Shown piece after piece: positions 16,086 to 24,453 of a DNA stretch of 64,000 nt. The stretch is from contig JAEWAQ010000075.1 in the NCBI GenBank assembly GCA_023391635.1, forward strand, positions 87,388 to 151,387, given 5' to 3'. The translations under genes were made by a program, and so were the position numbers. Numbering within the stretch: position 1 is the stretch's first letter; the number at the start of each line of letters is the position of its first letter. The notes beneath the pieces are model-generated. The model saw nothing but the letters and a program-made list of their open reading frames with translations. It did no database searches and was not told the origin of the DNA. The DNA is from Bacillota bacterium. Its GTDB lineage: Bacteria; Bacillota; Bacilli; Paenibacillales; Paenibacillaceae.

Positions 16086-17926
16086 CTTCCTATACGGACA
16101 ACATTCGCAGCAAGCTGGCGCTCCTTCCGGACCAGCCCGGCTGCTATCTGATGAAGAACGGCGAGGGTCAGATTATCTATGTCGGCAAGGCCAAAGTGCT
16201 GAAAAACCGCGTCCGCTCGTATTTCAACGGCAGCCACGACGGCAAGACGCAGCGGCTCGTCTCGGAAATTCGCGATTTCGAATATATCGTCACCGCCAGC
16301 AATACCGAATCGCTCATTCTCGAGTGCAACCTGATCAAGCAGCATTTTCCGCGGTACAACGTCCTGCTCAAGGACGACAAGTCGTTCCCCTATATCAAAA
16401 TCACGAACGAGGAACATCCGAGGCTTGAGGTCACCCGCCGCATTCTGAAGGACAAAGCGAAATATTTCGGTCCCTATCCGAACGCGTACGCCGCTCAGGA
16501 GACGAAGAAGCTGCTGGATCGGATGTATCCGCTGCGCAAGTGCAGCAACCCGCCTGACAAGCCTTGCTTGTACTATCATCTGGGACAATGTCTTGCGCAC
16601 GATGACTACGAGAAGGTGAAGCCCGAATATGAACGCATCGTCGGGGAAATTACGCGGTTTCTAAATGGCGGCTACCAGGAAATCAAGAAGGAACTGCAGC
16701 GCAAAATGGCGAGAGCGGCGGAAGAGCTGCTGTTCGAACGCGCGAGCGAGTACCGGGATCAGATCGCCGCGATCGAAGCTATCATGGTAAAGCAGACGAT
16801 TACGGTGCAAGACGCGCTGGACCGCGATGTGTTCGGATATGCGGTCGACAAGGGCTGGATGTGCGTGCAGATTCTATACATGCGTCAGGGGAAAATGGTA
16901 CAGCGGCACATGACCGTTTTTCCGTTTTACGGCGAGGCTTATGATGACTTCATGAGCTTCGTTACGCAATATTACAGCGACAATCCGGCGCTGCCGCGCG
17001 AGATGCTCATTCCGGCACCGGAAGGCGAGGGCATAGACGGCGCGGATTCGGCGGAAGTGGAAGAATCGCTGCATCGCTGGCTCGGCGTGAAGGTGCTTAT
17101 GCCCAGGCGCGGGGCGAAGCGCTCGATGGTGACGATGGCGTGCGACAACGCCCGCGTGGCGCTCGAGGAGAAGTTCCGCCTGATCGAGCGGGATACCGAG
17201 CGCAGCGTAGGCGCGGCGGCAGGGCTGGCGCAATGGGTCGGAATTCCGTCCGCGCGGCGGATCGAAGCGTTCGACAACTCCAACATCCAGGGTGTGAACC
17301 CGGTGTCGGCGATGGTCGTATTCATCGACGGCAAGCCGGACAAGAAAGAGTATCGCAAATATAATGTCAGAACGGTCGAGGGACCGGACGATTACGAAAC
17401 GATGCGAGAAGTTGTTCGGCGTCGATACGAGCGGGTGCTGAAGGAAGGATTGGCGCGTCCGGACCTGATCGTCGTGGACGGCGGGCGGGGCCATATCGCC
17501 GCGGCGCTGGACGTGCTGGTCAATGAGCTTGGACTGGACATTCCCGTGTGCGGCCTAGCCAAGGACGATAAGCATAAGACGGCACAGCTCCTGGTCGGCG
17601 ATCCGCCGGAAGAGGTGCCGCTGCCGCGGGACAGCCAGGAATTCTACTTGCTGCAGCGCATCCAAGACGAGGTGCACCGCTTCGCGATCACGTTCCACCG
17701 CGAGAAGCGCGGCAAGTCGATGATCGCTTCGCGTCTCGACGCCATCCCCGGCATCGGTGAGAAGCGGCGCAAGCAGCTGCTGCGGCATTTCGGCTCGCTC
17801 AAGGCGATCCGCGAGGCGGCGGTGGAGGACTTCCGGGAAGTGTCCATCGGCGAAGCGCTCGCCCTGCGTATTCTCGACGCGTTGAACAAAGAAGGCGCCG
17901 AGACAGACGGCGCCCCCTCTTTATAG
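16082..17926 (+). CDS. uvrC: UvrC, excinuclease ABC subunit C
   Basis: This 614-residue endonuclease of nucleotide excision repair makes the 3' and 5' incisions around a UvrAB-marked lesion. Domains in order are the N-terminal GIY-YIG nuclease (GCYLMKNGEGQIIYVGKAK, residues 20-40), the UVR/UvrB-binding helix pair (RKMARAAEELLFERASEYRD), the RNase H-like second nuclease with EAFDNSNIQG, and C-terminal helix-hairpin-helix motifs (IPGIGEKRRKQLL). The length is normal for the family. Its ATG overlaps the exporter stop (ATGA), and AAAGGAG lies 12 bases upstream, so it is read through from the exporter genes. A clear terminator follows. Confidence 0.97.
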   Translation: MTSYTDNIRSKLALLPDQPGCYLMKNGEGQIIYVGKAKVLKNRVRSYFNGSHDGKTQRLVSEIRDFEYIVTASNTESLILECNLIKQHFPRYNVLLKDDKSFPYIKITNEEHPRLEVTRRILKDKAKYFGPYPNAYAAQETKKLLDRMYPLRKCSNPPDKPCLYYHLGQCLAHDDYEKVKPEYERIVGEITRFLNGGYQEIKKELQRKMARAAEELLFERASEYRDQIAAIEAIMVKQTITVQDALDRDVFGYAVDKGWMCVQILYMRQGKMVQRHMTVFPFYGEAYDDFMSFVTQYYSDNPALPREMLIPAPEGEGIDGADSAEVEESLHRWLGVKVLMPRRGAKRSMVTMACDNARVALEEKFRLIERDTERSVGAAAGLAQWVGIPSARRIEAFDNSNIQGVNPVSAMVVFIDGKPDKKEYRKYNVRTVEGPDDYETMREVVRRRYERVLKEGLARPDLIVVDGGRGHIAAALDVLVNELGLDIPVCGLAKDDKHKTAQLLVGDPPEEVPLPRDSQEFYLLQRIQDEVHRFAITFHREKRGKSMIASRLDAIPGIGEKRRKQLLRHFGSLKAIREAAVEDFREVSIGEALALRILDALNKEGAETDGAPSL

Positions 17927-17975
17927 ACTCGGCACATCGTCAAATTTCTGATCGGCGAATATTCGTATTGTCGCG

Positions 17976-18018
17976 ACAGCCCCCATCATGCGCCTTATCG
18001 GCGAATGGGGGCTGTTTA
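17976..18018 (+). terminator. uvrC terminator
   Basis: Arms ACAGCCCCCAT (17976-17986) and ATGGGGGCTGT (18005-18015) are perfectly complementary over 11 bases and are followed by TTTAATTT. It ends the exporter-uvrC transcript. Confidence 0.88.
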
Positions 18019-18162
18019 ATTTCGCGCAAGGAATAAGCTGGATGAATGATGTGAAAATATGGAATGTTACGTAATCAGTGATTATCCTTTTTTTCATAAC
18101 GGATGAATCGCTTCTCAAGCAGGGTTCAAAAAAATGGAGCCGGGATTTCTCGCAATTTATAT

Positions 18163-18229
18163 TTGACAAAAAGAAAATTGTGCTTTACCCTTATGTCATT
18201 GGAACCGGTTCCGTAAACCGATACCATTC
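18163..18229 (+). promoter_or_regulatory. Promoter and LacI-type operator (site A) of the SDR/importer operon
   Basis: TTGACA (18163-18168), a 17-base spacer and TACCCT (18186-18191) form a promoter. Just downstream is the perfect palindrome GGAACCGGTTCC (18201-18212), then AACCGATACCATT (18216-18228). The latter core recurs at the lacI promoter and, with one change, at the kinase-operon promoter. This placement would block transcription when the repressor is bound. Confidence 0.82.
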
Positions 18230-18251
18230 AAAGAGGAAAGGGGTTGTACGG

Positions 18252-19010
18252 ATGAAACTCAAGCAGAAAATCGCGATCATCACGGGAGCGGGTCCCGTAC
18301 ACGGAATCGGCAAAGGAATCGCGACGGCGTTTGCGAGAGAGGGAGCGCATCTATCGCTCAATTATTATGGGCATTCCTCTGCCGACATGGACCGTTGGAA
18401 GGAAGAGCTTGAACGCTTCGGCGGTAGGGTGGTCCTGACCGAAGGCGACATCTCGCAGGAATCGACAGCCAAGCGCTTGATCGAAGCGACGTTGGATGCA
18501 TACGGACGGATCGACATTTTGGTGAACAATGCTTATATTTCCACGCAAAGCCTGATACAAGACATGGCGGTGGATGACTGGGACCGGATGATGCAAGTCA
18601 ATTTAAGAAGCGTATTCCTTACCACTCGTTATACCGTTCCCCATCTCATCAAGCAAAAATCGGGCAGAATTATCAACATGGCTTCCCAAATCGGCCAGAA
18701 GGGCGGCATCGAGCACAGTCATTACGCTGCATCCAAGGCCGGCATTATCGGTTTTACGAAATCGATCGCGATGGAGCTCGGACAGTATGGCATTACCGCC
18801 AATTGCATCGCACCGGGTCCGATCGAAACCCATGTCATGCAAACGGTTAACCAGGAATGGCGGGACAAGAAGCTGGCGGAATTGGTCATCCCGCGTTTCG
18901 GGCAAGTGGAAGAAGTGGCGCCGACCGCCGTATTCCTGGCATCCGACCCGGATGGCAATCTGTTTACCGGCCAGACGCTTGGCCCCAACTTGGGAGATGT
19001 CATGCTCTAA
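18252..19010 (+). CDS. SDR-family oxidoreductase
   Basis: This 252-residue classical short-chain dehydrogenase has the cofactor loop TGAGPVHGIGKG near the N-terminus, NNAY, and the catalytic tyrosine-lysine pair in HYAASKAG with an upstream serine in MASQIGQ. It should oxidise or reduce a sugar, polyol or related alcohol with NAD(P). The ATG at 18252 follows GAGGAAAGGGG. It is first in an operon with a ribose-type importer and lies right behind a LacI-type operator, so it probably performs the first redox step on the imported substrate. The substrate is not recognisable. Confidence 0.88.
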   Translation: MKLKQKIAIITGAGPVHGIGKGIATAFAREGAHLSLNYYGHSSADMDRWKEELERFGGRVVLTEGDISQESTAKRLIEATLDAYGRIDILVNNAYISTQSLIQDMAVDDWDRMMQVNLRSVFLTTRYTVPHLIKQKSGRIINMASQIGQKGGIEHSHYAASKAGIIGFTKSIAMELGQYGITANCIAPGPIETHVMQTVNQEWRDKKLAELVIPRFGQVEEVAPTAVFLASDPDGNLFTGQTLGPNLGDVML

Positions 19011-19041
19011 GCCATAGCCATTTTTACTGGGGGTGATCGCA

Positions 19042-20535
19042 TTGGGAGAAATACTGCTGGAAGCCCGGGACATATGCAAATCTTTCTCCGGCGTCAGCGT
19101 GCTGCGCAATGTCCGCCTGACGGTACGCCGGGGTGAGGTTCACGCCCTGATGGGGGAGAACGGCGCCGGAAAATCCACGTTAATGAAAATTTTGACCGGC
19201 GTCGTCAAGCAGGATTCCGGCCAGGTCGTCTACAAGGGGAAGCCGCTTCACATTCATCATCCGAAGGAAATTCGGGACTACGGCATCGGTATTGTGTATC
19301 AGGAATTCAATCTGCTGCCGGATCTGACCGTGGCTCAGAACATCTATATCGGACGCGAACCGGGAAGCTCTCTGAAAGGGTTCATTAACGAAAGAAAATT
19401 AATCGCGGACACGCGGCAAATCCTGCAGCGGCTGCAGCTCAAGATCGATCCGCAAGCCAAGGTATCCGACCTGAGCGTCGCGGAGCAGCAGATGGTCGAA
19501 ATCTCCAAGGCGCTGTCTTACAATTGCGAGCTGCTTATCATGGACGAACCGACCGCGGCGCTGACGGAATCCGAAATCGACACCTTGTTTGAAGTCATCT
19601 CGGACTTGCGGGCGCAGGGCGTGGCCATTATTTATATCTCCCACCGGATGAACGAGCTGAAAAGAATCGTCGATCGCGTAACGGTGATGCGGGACGGTCA
19701 ATTCGTTGCCGAAAACCGGTTCGAGGATACGAATGTCGATGAGTTGATTCAGCAAATGGTAGGGCGTCAATTGGTGTCCAAGTTTCCGGACAAGCCGCAT
19801 TATGCGAGAGGCGATTTGACGCTTGAAGTGAAGCATCTGGCCAAACGCGGCGTGCTGCACGATATCAGCTTCGAAGCCTACCAAGGCGAAATCTTGGGGA
19901 TTGCCGGACTGATGGGCGCCGGACGTACGGAATTGGCCCGGGCGATCTTCGGCGCGGACCGCGTCGATGGCGGGGAGATCCGGGTCCGCGGCGAGAAGGT
20001 CGCGCTGCGTTCCCCCCGACAGGCGATACGCCGGGGTATCGGCTACATTACGGAAGACCGCAAGAAAGACGGGCTGATGCTTTCCTTGAACATCAAGGAG
20101 AATATCATCGTTGCGAACTACGATCAGCTGTCCAAAGCCGGTTGGATGATGGACAAGGAAGCGAGCCGCGTGAGCGACAAGTTCATGCAGCGGCTCGGCA
20201 TCAAGGCGGTGAATCGCAATCAGGAAGCGGGTAATCTGAGCGGCGGGAATCAGCAGAAAGTCGTGTTGGCCAAGTGGCTGTGCCGCAATACGAACCTGAT
20301 CATTTTCGACGAACCGACGCGCGGCATCGATGTAGGCGCCAAATATGAAGTGTACCAATTGATGTTTGAGTTGGTCCGGAACGGCGTTACCGTGATCATG
20401 ATTTCTTCGGAGCTTCCGGAAATTCTGGGCATGTGCGATCGCATCCTGGTCATGGCCGAAGGGCGCATCACGGCTGACTTGCCCGCCGCAGAAGCGGATC
20501 AAGAGAAGATTACCCACTATGCGATGAACAAATGA
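19042..20535 (+). CDS. Sugar ABC importer ATPase (RbsA/XylG type, two nucleotide-binding domains)
   Basis: This 497-residue energising subunit has duplicated ATPase domains. Domain 1 has GENGAGKST, LSVAEQQ and LLIMDEPTAAL. Domain 2 has the reduced Walker A GLMGAGRTE usual for this family, LSGGNQQKV and LIIFDEPTRGID. This is the CUT2 class that imports unphosphorylated monosaccharides. The start is put at TTG 19042, directly spaced from GGGGGTGAT; GTG 19033 overlaps that ribosome site. It is followed within 13 bases by the permease, then the binding protein. Confidence 0.93.
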   Translation: MGEILLEARDICKSFSGVSVLRNVRLTVRRGEVHALMGENGAGKSTLMKILTGVVKQDSGQVVYKGKPLHIHHPKEIRDYGIGIVYQEFNLLPDLTVAQNIYIGREPGSSLKGFINERKLIADTRQILQRLQLKIDPQAKVSDLSVAEQQMVEISKALSYNCELLIMDEPTAALTESEIDTLFEVISDLRAQGVAIIYISHRMNELKRIVDRVTVMRDGQFVAENRFEDTNVDELIQQMVGRQLVSKFPDKPHYARGDLTLEVKHLAKRGVLHDISFEAYQGEILGIAGLMGAGRTELARAIFGADRVDGGEIRVRGEKVALRSPRQAIRRGIGYITEDRKKDGLMLSLNIKENIIVANYDQLSKAGWMMDKEASRVSDKFMQRLGIKAVNRNQEAGNLSGGNQQKVVLAKWLCRNTNLIIFDEPTRGIDVGAKYEVYQLMFELVRNGVTVIMISSELPEILGMCDRILVMAEGRITADLPAAEADQEKITHYAMNK

Positions 20536-20547
20536 AGGGAGCTGTCA

Positions 20548-21528
20548 TTGTTGGATAACGCCATAAAACCGCAAGCGGGGCAGCCGAATGCCGCCGGCAG
20601 ACGCCGCTTGAATTTCCAGAAGCTAGGCGCGTTGCTTGGCTTGGTACTGCTCGGACTGTTCTTTTCGATCGCGACCAGCCATTTTCTGCAAGTCAACAAT
20701 CTGCTCACGATCGCGCTGCAAACGTCGATCGTGGCCATCGTCGCCATCGGACAAACCTATGTCATCATCAAAGGCGGCATCGATTTGTCGGTCGGCTCCA
20801 TCGTCGCCTTATCCGGCATTATTTGCGCCAACATGATGAAGGCGGGCAGTCCGATCTGGCTGGCGGTAGTCGTCGGCATCATCGCCGGCACCGTCTGCGG
20901 CTTGATCAACGGAGCGATAATTGCCTACGGTAAGCTGCCACCGTTCATCGTGACCTTGGGGATGATGGGCATCGCCCGCGGCGCGGTGCTCGTCATTACG
21001 GACGGCATTCCGGTAGCCGGCCTGCCCAGATCCTTCAGCAAGCTCGGCGGAGGTACCGTATTCGGGATTCCGACTCCCGTGATCATCATGATCGTGCTGG
21101 CCGTTCTGATGGCGTTCATCTTGTCGCGCAGCCGATTCGGCCGAAGCGTCTATGCGATCGGCAGCAATGAGAAGACGGCCTACCTGTCCGGGATCAACGT
21201 GAACAAGACCAAGCTCGGCGTCTACGGGCTGAGCGGGCTGATGGCCGGCATTGCAGGCATTATTCTGACTTCCCGTCTCGTCTCCGCGGCGCCTACGGCC
21301 GGTCAGAACTACGAGCTGGATGCCATCGCGGCAGCCGTTATCGGCGGAGCGAGCCTGAACGGCGGCGTCGGCAGCATTGCGGGAACGTTCATCGGCGCGT
21401 TCATCATGGGAATTTTGCGCAATGGTCTGAACCTGCTCAGCGTCTCCTACTACTGGCAGCAAATCGCCATCGGCATCGTCATCGTGGCTGCGGTATATAT
21501 CGACAGCATGAGGCACCGCAGCAAGTAA
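20548..21528 (+). CDS. Sugar ABC importer permease (RbsC type)
   Basis: This 326-residue integral membrane protein has about eight to ten hydrophobic helices from residue 25 on, with the CUT2 permease features GGIDLSVGSIVALSG and AAVIGGASLNGGVGSIAGTFIGA. It forms the channel with the preceding ATPase. A TTG start (20548, with a second TTG at 20551) follows GAAGGGAG. It belongs to one operon with the ATPase and the lipoprotein. Confidence 0.93.
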   Translation: MLDNAIKPQAGQPNAAGRRRLNFQKLGALLGLVLLGLFFSIATSHFLQVNNLLTIALQTSIVAIVAIGQTYVIIKGGIDLSVGSIVALSGIICANMMKAGSPIWLAVVVGIIAGTVCGLINGAIIAYGKLPPFIVTLGMMGIARGAVLVITDGIPVAGLPRSFSKLGGGTVFGIPTPVIIMIVLAVLMAFILSRSRFGRSVYAIGSNEKTAYLSGINVNKTKLGVYGLSGLMAGIAGIILTSRLVSAAPTAGQNYELDAIAAAVIGGASLNGGVGSIAGTFIGAFIMGILRNGLNLLSVSYYWQQIAIGIVIVAAVYIDSMRHRSK

Positions 21529-21607
21529 TCGCAGTGGATGAAGCATTCGACGGCCATCCGTCCGCCGAATGTTCATTATAAAAACACACCAAGGGAGAGA
21601 GAAAAGA

Positions 21608-22630
21608 ATGAACAAAAAAGCGGGTTTGGTTTTGTTGGCGGCAATGTTGGTTTTGCTGGTGCTGGCTGGCTGCGGTTCAAACAAGGAAGGAGCCGCATCG
21701 TCCCCGCCTGCGTCCGCATCCGGTGAAACGGCTCCGCCGCAAGGCGGCGAAGGCGGCGTAATCGGCGTCATCCCGAAGTCTACTCTTTACGATTATTGGA
21801 AGTCGGTTCGCGTTGGGGCGGAGAAAGCGGCTGGGGAAAATGGCTATTCCATCGTTTTCCAAGGAACGGCCAAGGATACGGATGTGGAAGGGCAAGTCAA
21901 AATCATTGAAGATTTCATCACCAAGGGCGTGAAAGCCATCGTCATCTCTCCCGTGAGCGCGGATGCGATGGTGCCGGCGCTGGAGAAAGCGGACGCAGCC
22001 GGCATACCGGTCATTATTATCGATGGCGATCTGAACTCGGATATTCCACATTCCTTCGTGAGTACGGATAACGTCGCGGCTGCGGCGATGGCGGCGGAGA
22101 AGATGAATGAATTAATCGGCGGACAAGGCAAAATCGCCGTCGTCAGCGAAGTGGCCGGCTCGATTCAGGGGGCCGCCCGTGAGAACGGCTTTATCGACAA
22201 AATCAAATCTTATGGCGGGTACCAATTGCTGAACACCTTCTACAGCGAAGGAGACCGCAACCTGGCGTTCAACATTACGCAGGATATTTTCACCTCGAAC
22301 AGCGATATCAAGGGCATCTTCTCCACGAACGAAGGATCGTCGGTCGGCGTCTCGCTCGGTGTGGACGCCTCCGGCAAGAAGGACGACGTAGCCGTAATCG
22401 GTTATGACAGCTCCGAGGATTTGCTGCAGGCGATCCGCAACGGCGTCATCGACGGTACGATTTCCCAGGATCCTGCGGCGATCGGATATACGGGCGTAGC
22501 CAATGCCGTGAAAGTGCTGAAGGGCGAAGCCGTCGAGAAGGACGTTCCCGTATCGGCCGTTTATGTAGACAAGAACAATATCGACAATGAAGATATCCAA
22601 AAAATTCTGTATCCGCTCGGCAAGCAATAA
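21608..22630 (+). CDS. Sugar ABC importer substrate-binding lipoprotein (RbsB type)
   Basis: This 340-residue periplasmic-binding-protein-fold lipoprotein has signal sequence MNKKAGLVLLAAMLVLL and lipobox LAGC (cysteine about residue 22), then a low-complexity serine/alanine/glycine linker. The type I binding fold follows (IGVIPKSTLYDYWKSVRVGAEKAA). It is anchored outside the membrane and hands sugar to the CUT2 permease. The ATG at 21608 with GGGAGAGA upstream is chosen over an earlier in-frame ATG, since only this start gives a proper signal peptide. The ligand is unknown. Confidence 0.93.
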   Translation: MNKKAGLVLLAAMLVLLVLAGCGSNKEGAASSPPASASGETAPPQGGEGGVIGVIPKSTLYDYWKSVRVGAEKAAGENGYSIVFQGTAKDTDVEGQVKIIEDFITKGVKAIVISPVSADAMVPALEKADAAGIPVIIIDGDLNSDIPHSFVSTDNVAAAAMAAEKMNELIGGQGKIAVVSEVAGSIQGAARENGFIDKIKSYGGYQLLNTFYSEGDRNLAFNITQDIFTSNSDIKGIFSTNEGSSVGVSLGVDASGKKDDVAVIGYDSSEDLLQAIRNGVIDGTISQDPAAIGYTGVANAVKVLKGEAVEKDVPVSAVYVDKNNIDNEDIQKILYPLGKQ

Positions 22631-22665
22631 CGACACAGACAGATAGATAGGAGAGGAAGAACGCC

Positions 22666-23367
22666 ATGGCACAGAGAATCATCGACCTGACGCTACCCAT
22701 CACAGACAACATGCCGGTGCAGCGGGCGTTCCAGAGCAACGTATATGTTCGATTGGCAACCCACGAAAGCACGCTTGCGATGGGGTCGGGAACACCGGAA
22801 GATCCGCATACCTCGGCCTGGAATTACATCGGGATGATCGAGCACATCGGCACGCACGTGGATGCTTTCTATCATATGAACCCCAAGGGCCGCACCATTG
22901 ACCAGATGCCGCTGGACATGTTCTTCGGAAAGGCCGTGTGCTTCGACATGACCCACATTCCCGACCTGGGGGAAATCACCGTCGCCGATCTGGAGGAGGC
23001 TGAGCGGAAGAAGGGTGTCAAGGTTGACGGGCACATCGTTTTGTTCAATACAGGACTTCATAAACGGCATTTTCCCAATCCGATCATTTTCGACGTCAAT
23101 CCCGGTTTATCCGTGGAAGCAACGCACTGGCTCGCGGACCGGGGGTCCAAGCTGCACGGCGTCGAAGGGCCTTCGACGGATATTATGAGCACAAACCTGT
23201 TTCCCAGCCATCGCGTTTGCCGGGACCGCGGCATTACCCATTACGAATGGCTGGTTAATTTGGAAGAGCTGGTGGACGTGAAAGAATTTATGTTTTACGG
23301 CGTTCCGCTTAAACTGCACGACGGGACGGGGTCGCCCGTCAGGGCGTTTGCCATCGTGAACGAATAA
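22666..23367 (+). CDS. Cyclase-family metal-dependent hydrolase (kynurenine-formamidase-like fold)
   Basis: This 233-residue protein of the cyclase family (Pfam PF04199 type) has the metal motif HIGTHVDAFYH, close to the family HxGTHxDxPxH but with phenylalanine-tyrosine where proline is usual. Known members hydrolyse N-formylkynurenine or isatin or act on polyketides. Here it sits in a sugar operon with an amidase and, under the same repressor, a formamidase-family enzyme, so hydrolysis of an amide or lactone of the imported compound is inferred. ATG 22666 follows AGGAGAGG. Confidence 0.82.
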   Translation: MAQRIIDLTLPITDNMPVQRAFQSNVYVRLATHESTLAMGSGTPEDPHTSAWNYIGMIEHIGTHVDAFYHMNPKGRTIDQMPLDMFFGKAVCFDMTHIPDLGEITVADLEEAERKKGVKVDGHIVLFNTGLHKRHFPNPIIFDVNPGLSVEATHWLADRGSKLHGVEGPSTDIMSTNLFPSHRVCRDRGITHYEWLVNLEELVDVKEFMFYGVPLKLHDGTGSPVRAFAIVNE

Positions 23368-23379
23368 TTTCGGGCGACT

Positions 23380-23413
23380 GAACCGGGCTGCACGATGAGG
23401 GCCCGGTTCTTTG
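23380..23413 (+). terminator. Intra-operon hairpin
   Basis: GAACCGGGC (23380-23388) pairs perfectly with GCCCGGTTC (23401-23409), followed by a short TTTG. The T-run is weak, so it may be a partial terminator or an mRNA-stabilising or processing hairpin between the cyclase and epimerase genes. Confidence 0.55.
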
Positions 23414-23431
23414 CCGGGAGGAGGAAGTTGA

Positions 23432-24415
23432 ATGAGCGTTCTGTTGACAGGAGGCACCGGATTTATCGGGCTTAACGTTGCCGAAGCGCTGCTGGACGAA
23501 GGCGTTTCGGTCATCATATACGCAGCGTCCCCGCCGCGCCCCGAAGCGGAGGCGGCGCTGCAGGGCAAGAGAGGGAAATGCGTATTTGTTCGCGGAGACG
23601 TGCTGGACAAATCTCAGCTCGATTCGGTGTGGCGGGAACACGGGATCGCTTCGGTTATTCACGGAGCGGCCGTCACCCCGGACGAACGGCGGGAATTGGA
23701 CGGCGGAGCCGGCGTGGTTCAAGTCAATTGCATCGGTACGCTTAACGTGCTGGAAACCGCGCTGAAGCATCGGGCGGACAAATTCGTTTATTTGAGCTCG
23801 ATTGCGGTTTACGGGACTTCAACGGTATCCGAGCCACTACTGGATGAAGAAGGTACGGCTCGGAAGCCCGAAAATCTATACGAGATTACGAAATTCGCGG
23901 CGGAGCGGATGGCGCTTCGCTATAAGCAGCTCACCGGCCTGAATGTCACGGCCGCCCGGCTGGGCGATATATTCGGATCGTGGGAATACGAAACGGGCGT
24001 GCGCGATGTCATGAGCGCACCGTTTCAAACAACCAGGATGGCTATGCTCGGCCGTCAGGCATGGCTGCCCCGCCGCGGCCATAAGAGCTGGGTTTATTGT
24101 CGCGACGTAGCGGGAGCCGTTGTTGCGCTGTGGAAAGCTTCGGCATTGAAACACGAGGTGTACAACGTCAGTTCGTCCTATCAATGGTCCGTCGCCGATT
24201 GGTGCGGCTTGCTGGCGGAGCGGTATCCGGATTTCTCTTACGCGATCGCCAAATCGCCCGAAGAAGCGAATGTCCGGCTATTTGCGGACAACGCGCCGAT
24301 GAACATCGACAGGCTGCGGGAAGACACGGGCTTCGAGGCTCGTTACGATATGCGACAGGCGTTCGACGATTACATGAATTGGGCCGATAAGCATGCCGCG
24401 ATGATTACCGGGTAA
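23432..24415 (+). CDS. NAD-dependent epimerase/dehydratase (extended SDR)
   Basis: This 327-residue extended SDR has the N-terminal TGGTGFIGLN cofactor loop, YLSSIAVYG and the catalytic YEITKFAAE tyrosine-lysine pair. The family covers sugar epimerases, dehydratases and reductases that act on nucleotide sugars or free uronic acids and aldonic acids. ATG 23432 follows GGGAGGAGG. The context in a catabolic operon argues for a free-sugar oxidoreductase rather than an envelope nucleotide-sugar enzyme, but this is inference. Confidence 0.85.
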   Translation: MSVLLTGGTGFIGLNVAEALLDEGVSVIIYAASPPRPEAEAALQGKRGKCVFVRGDVLDKSQLDSVWREHGIASVIHGAAVTPDERRELDGGAGVVQVNCIGTLNVLETALKHRADKFVYLSSIAVYGTSTVSEPLLDEEGTARKPENLYEITKFAAERMALRYKQLTGLNVTAARLGDIFGSWEYETGVRDVMSAPFQTTRMAMLGRQAWLPRRGHKSWVYCRDVAGAVVALWKASALKHEVYNVSSSYQWSVADWCGLLAERYPDFSYAIAKSPEEANVRLFADNAPMNIDRLREDTGFEARYDMRQAFDDYMNWADKHAAMITG

Positions 24416-24453
24416 AGGTGAAATTTCAAGATAAGAAAGGGGCTGCAGCCATC

